Shown: piece by piece, positions 4,860 through 6,107 of the stretch
How positions within the stretch are numbered: position 1 is the first letter of the stretch
Layout of the letters: each line of letters opens with the position of its first letter
Assembly (NCBI GenBank): GCA_025351545.1
Contig: JANXVQ010000466.1
Span: 1 to 6,107 of the forward strand
Direction: 5' to 3'
Source: Spirosoma sp.
Lineage (GTDB): Bacteria; Bacteroidota; Bacteroidia; Cytophagales; Spirosomataceae
DNA: 6,107 nucleotides
Made by a program: the position numbers and the translations under genes
Notes under the pieces: generated by a model
Databases searched by the model: none
The model's input: only the letters and a program-made list of their open reading frames with translations
Told to the model about the DNA's origin: nothing

Positions 4860-6107
4860 ATGCGCTGGTCTGCCAAAACCAAAGAGGAATTAGTAGCCGA
4901 AATTCAAAGGCTGGAACGAAACGACGTGGCTGTGACTGACGCGCTGCCCGCGTTCGATGTTCGACAAACTGTTGACCAACTGAATTTAGTTGGCCTTACC
5001 ATTGATCGCGACGGAACCCTTAGCTATGCCAACCCGTACACCTACCGTGTAACGGCCTGGCAACCAGAGCATATCATTGGCAAAAACTTTTTCGATGTCT
5101 TTATTCCACCCGCCGACCGTGACCGGCTCGAAGCTGAGTTTGATGAAGCATTGATTAAAGGCAACTTTCCTGAACAAAAAGAAATCACCCTGCTGGCCCG
5201 CAGTGGAGCGTTGCGCAGTGTGCAGGTTAATTCGTTCATTATCAATGGCACTACCGATCATGTCGCGTCATTTACAATCATTGGCGAAGATATAACGAAC
5301 AAACGGCGCGTTGCCTCTGCCTTGTCGAATACCAACGCGCAGTTGCAGGATTTAGTGGATAACACCTCCGATCTGATTCAACTGTTAACTCTCGACGGTA
5401 AATTTATTTTCGTCAACCGGGCCTGGCGAGAAGCACTTGGTTATAGTTCCGAAGAAATCTCGGCACTCAATCTACGCGACGTTCTACATCCTGACTATGC
5501 CGACAGTACTCTCGGCGTACTTAAGCGTATTCAGGATGGCGACAAACTCCCATATGTCGAAACCGTTTTTCGAACAAAAGCCGGAAAAACGATATTTCTG
5601 TCTGGGAGTGTCAACTGCCGATTCGACAACGGCCGGCCAACGGCTTTTCGCTGTATTTTGCATGATTCAACAGGCAAAATTCGGGCCGAAAAATCGCAGA
5701 AACTTTATTATAGTATTGCCAACTGGACCATAAGCACACCCAACCTCGGCGAGTTTTACCAAAAAATTCACGAAGAGTTAGGCCACATTATCGACGCCCG
5801 CAATTTTTTCATTGCTCTTTACGACTCCAGCAAAACCTATTTGTCGTTTCCATACTACGTCGATGAGTATTTCGGTGGCAACATGCGATTCACGAAACGA
5901 AAGTTGGGAAATGGTTTGATCGAATATACGATTTTGGCCAATAAACCTTTATTTCTGTACGAAAAAGATATTCGTCAGTTAGCAGATTATCAAAACGTTG
6001 ACCTCTATGGACAGCTTCAGCCGCAAGTAATGCTTACGGCTCCGCTCCGCATTGGCGATGAAATTACGGGGATCATCGGCGTGAAGTCTTATGATAATGC
6101 CCAAACC
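4860..6107 (+). CDS. PAS-PAS-GAF sensor protein, probable histidine kinase (3' partial)
   Basis: An open frame of exactly 416 codons runs from the ATG at 4860 to the window edge without a stop. After a short charged helix (MRWSAKTKEELVAEIQRLER) come a first PAS domain (about 41-150, with IDRDGTLSYANPYTYRVTAW and ending in the PAC-like IIGEDITNKRR), a second PAS domain (about 162-276, with LLTLDGKFIFVNRAWREALG) and the start of a GAF domain (about 282 onward, with YYSIANWTISTPNLGEFYQKIHEELG split across its first helix, then NFFIALYD and LTAPLRIGDEITGIIGVKS). No signal peptide or membrane helix is seen, so it should be cytoplasmic. In Bacteroidota this order is usually followed by HisKA and HATPase domains, sometimes with further PAS domains. 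The kinase part is inferred and is not in the window. It is divergent from the minus-strand envelope genes. Ligands cannot be predicted; no haem or flavin motif is evident. Confidence 0.85.
   Translation, partial: MRWSAKTKEELVAEIQRLERNDVAVTDALPAFDVRQTVDQLNLVGLTIDRDGTLSYANPYTYRVTAWQPEHIIGKNFFDVFIPPADRDRLEAEFDEALIKGNFPEQKEITLLARSGALRSVQVNSFIINGTTDHVASFTIIGEDITNKRRVASALSNTNAQLQDLVDNTSDLIQLLTLDGKFIFVNRAWREALGYSSEEISALNLRDVLHPDYADSTLGVLKRIQDGDKLPYVETVFRTKAGKTIFLSGSVNCRFDNGRPTAFRCILHDSTGKIRAEKSQKLYYSIANWTISTPNLGEFYQKIHEELGHIIDARNFFIALYDSSKTYLSFPYYVDEYFGGNMRFTKRKLGNGLIEYTILANKPLFLYEKDIRQLADYQNVDLYGQLQPQVMLTAPLRIGDEITGIIGVKSYDNAQT

Noticed and set aside
4986..5261. Two overlapping minus-strand open frames opposite the first PAS domain
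   Set aside because: Both are antisense to a well-supported domain and show no family signal.
5437..5733. Open frame of 98 codons on the + strand within the PAS sensor gene
   Set aside because: It is out of frame with the PAS-PAS-GAF reading frame, which is open across the whole region and has clear domain matches.
1..6107. CRISPR array, tRNA, insertion sequence or known defence effector
   Set aside because: No regular repeats with spacers, cloverleaf, transposase, terminal inverted repeats, nuclease or NTPase motifs were seen on either strand.

Overview
The window looks like a chromosomal piece of a Bacteroidota member, most likely a Cytophagales/Spirosoma-type organism. This is inferred from family content and style: lipoprotein and Sec signal peptides on small envelope proteins, a PKD lipoprotein, WG-repeat and Bacteroidota-type Ig-like domains, a PAS/PAS/GAF sensor, no clear Shine-Dalgarno sequences before the starts, and a base composition that looks close to balanced by eye. 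No rRNA, tRNA, CRISPR array, insertion sequence or attachment site was seen. The window is almost fully coding; the longest gap is about 160 bases.

Left part (+ strand): the last 44 codons of an unrecognised gene are followed closely by a small lipoprotein with a retropepsin-like aspartic protease domain (DTGA active site). Next comes a 472-residue single-pass membrane protein. It has a helical N-terminus, a proline-rich linker, an Ig-like domain, one transmembrane helix, a lysine-rich linker and a C-terminal WG repeat.

Middle part (- strand, convergent with the left part): three genes in a row read leftwards and probably form one operon. They are a 111-residue PKD-domain lipoprotein, a 376-residue protein (signal peptide, Ig-like domain, Pro/Thr-rich linker, hydrophobic C-terminal domain), and a 285-residue secreted protein with a C-terminal jelly-roll (LamG/DUF1080-like) domain. 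None carries an obvious catalytic centre, so structural, binding or assembly roles in the envelope are more likely than enzymatic ones.

Right part (+ strand): divergent from that operon, a large gene starts at 4860 and is still open at the window edge. It encodes two PAS domains and the start of a GAF domain, as in cytoplasmic Bacteroidota sensor histidine kinases; the kinase part lies outside the window.

The proteins share a theme: small binding folds (Ig, PKD, jelly roll, WG) joined by Pro/Thr/Lys-rich linkers and placed at or beyond the inner membrane. Whether the four envelope genes and the protease work together cannot be shown from this window alone. No gene here is a clear hallmark of a known defence system or mobile element.
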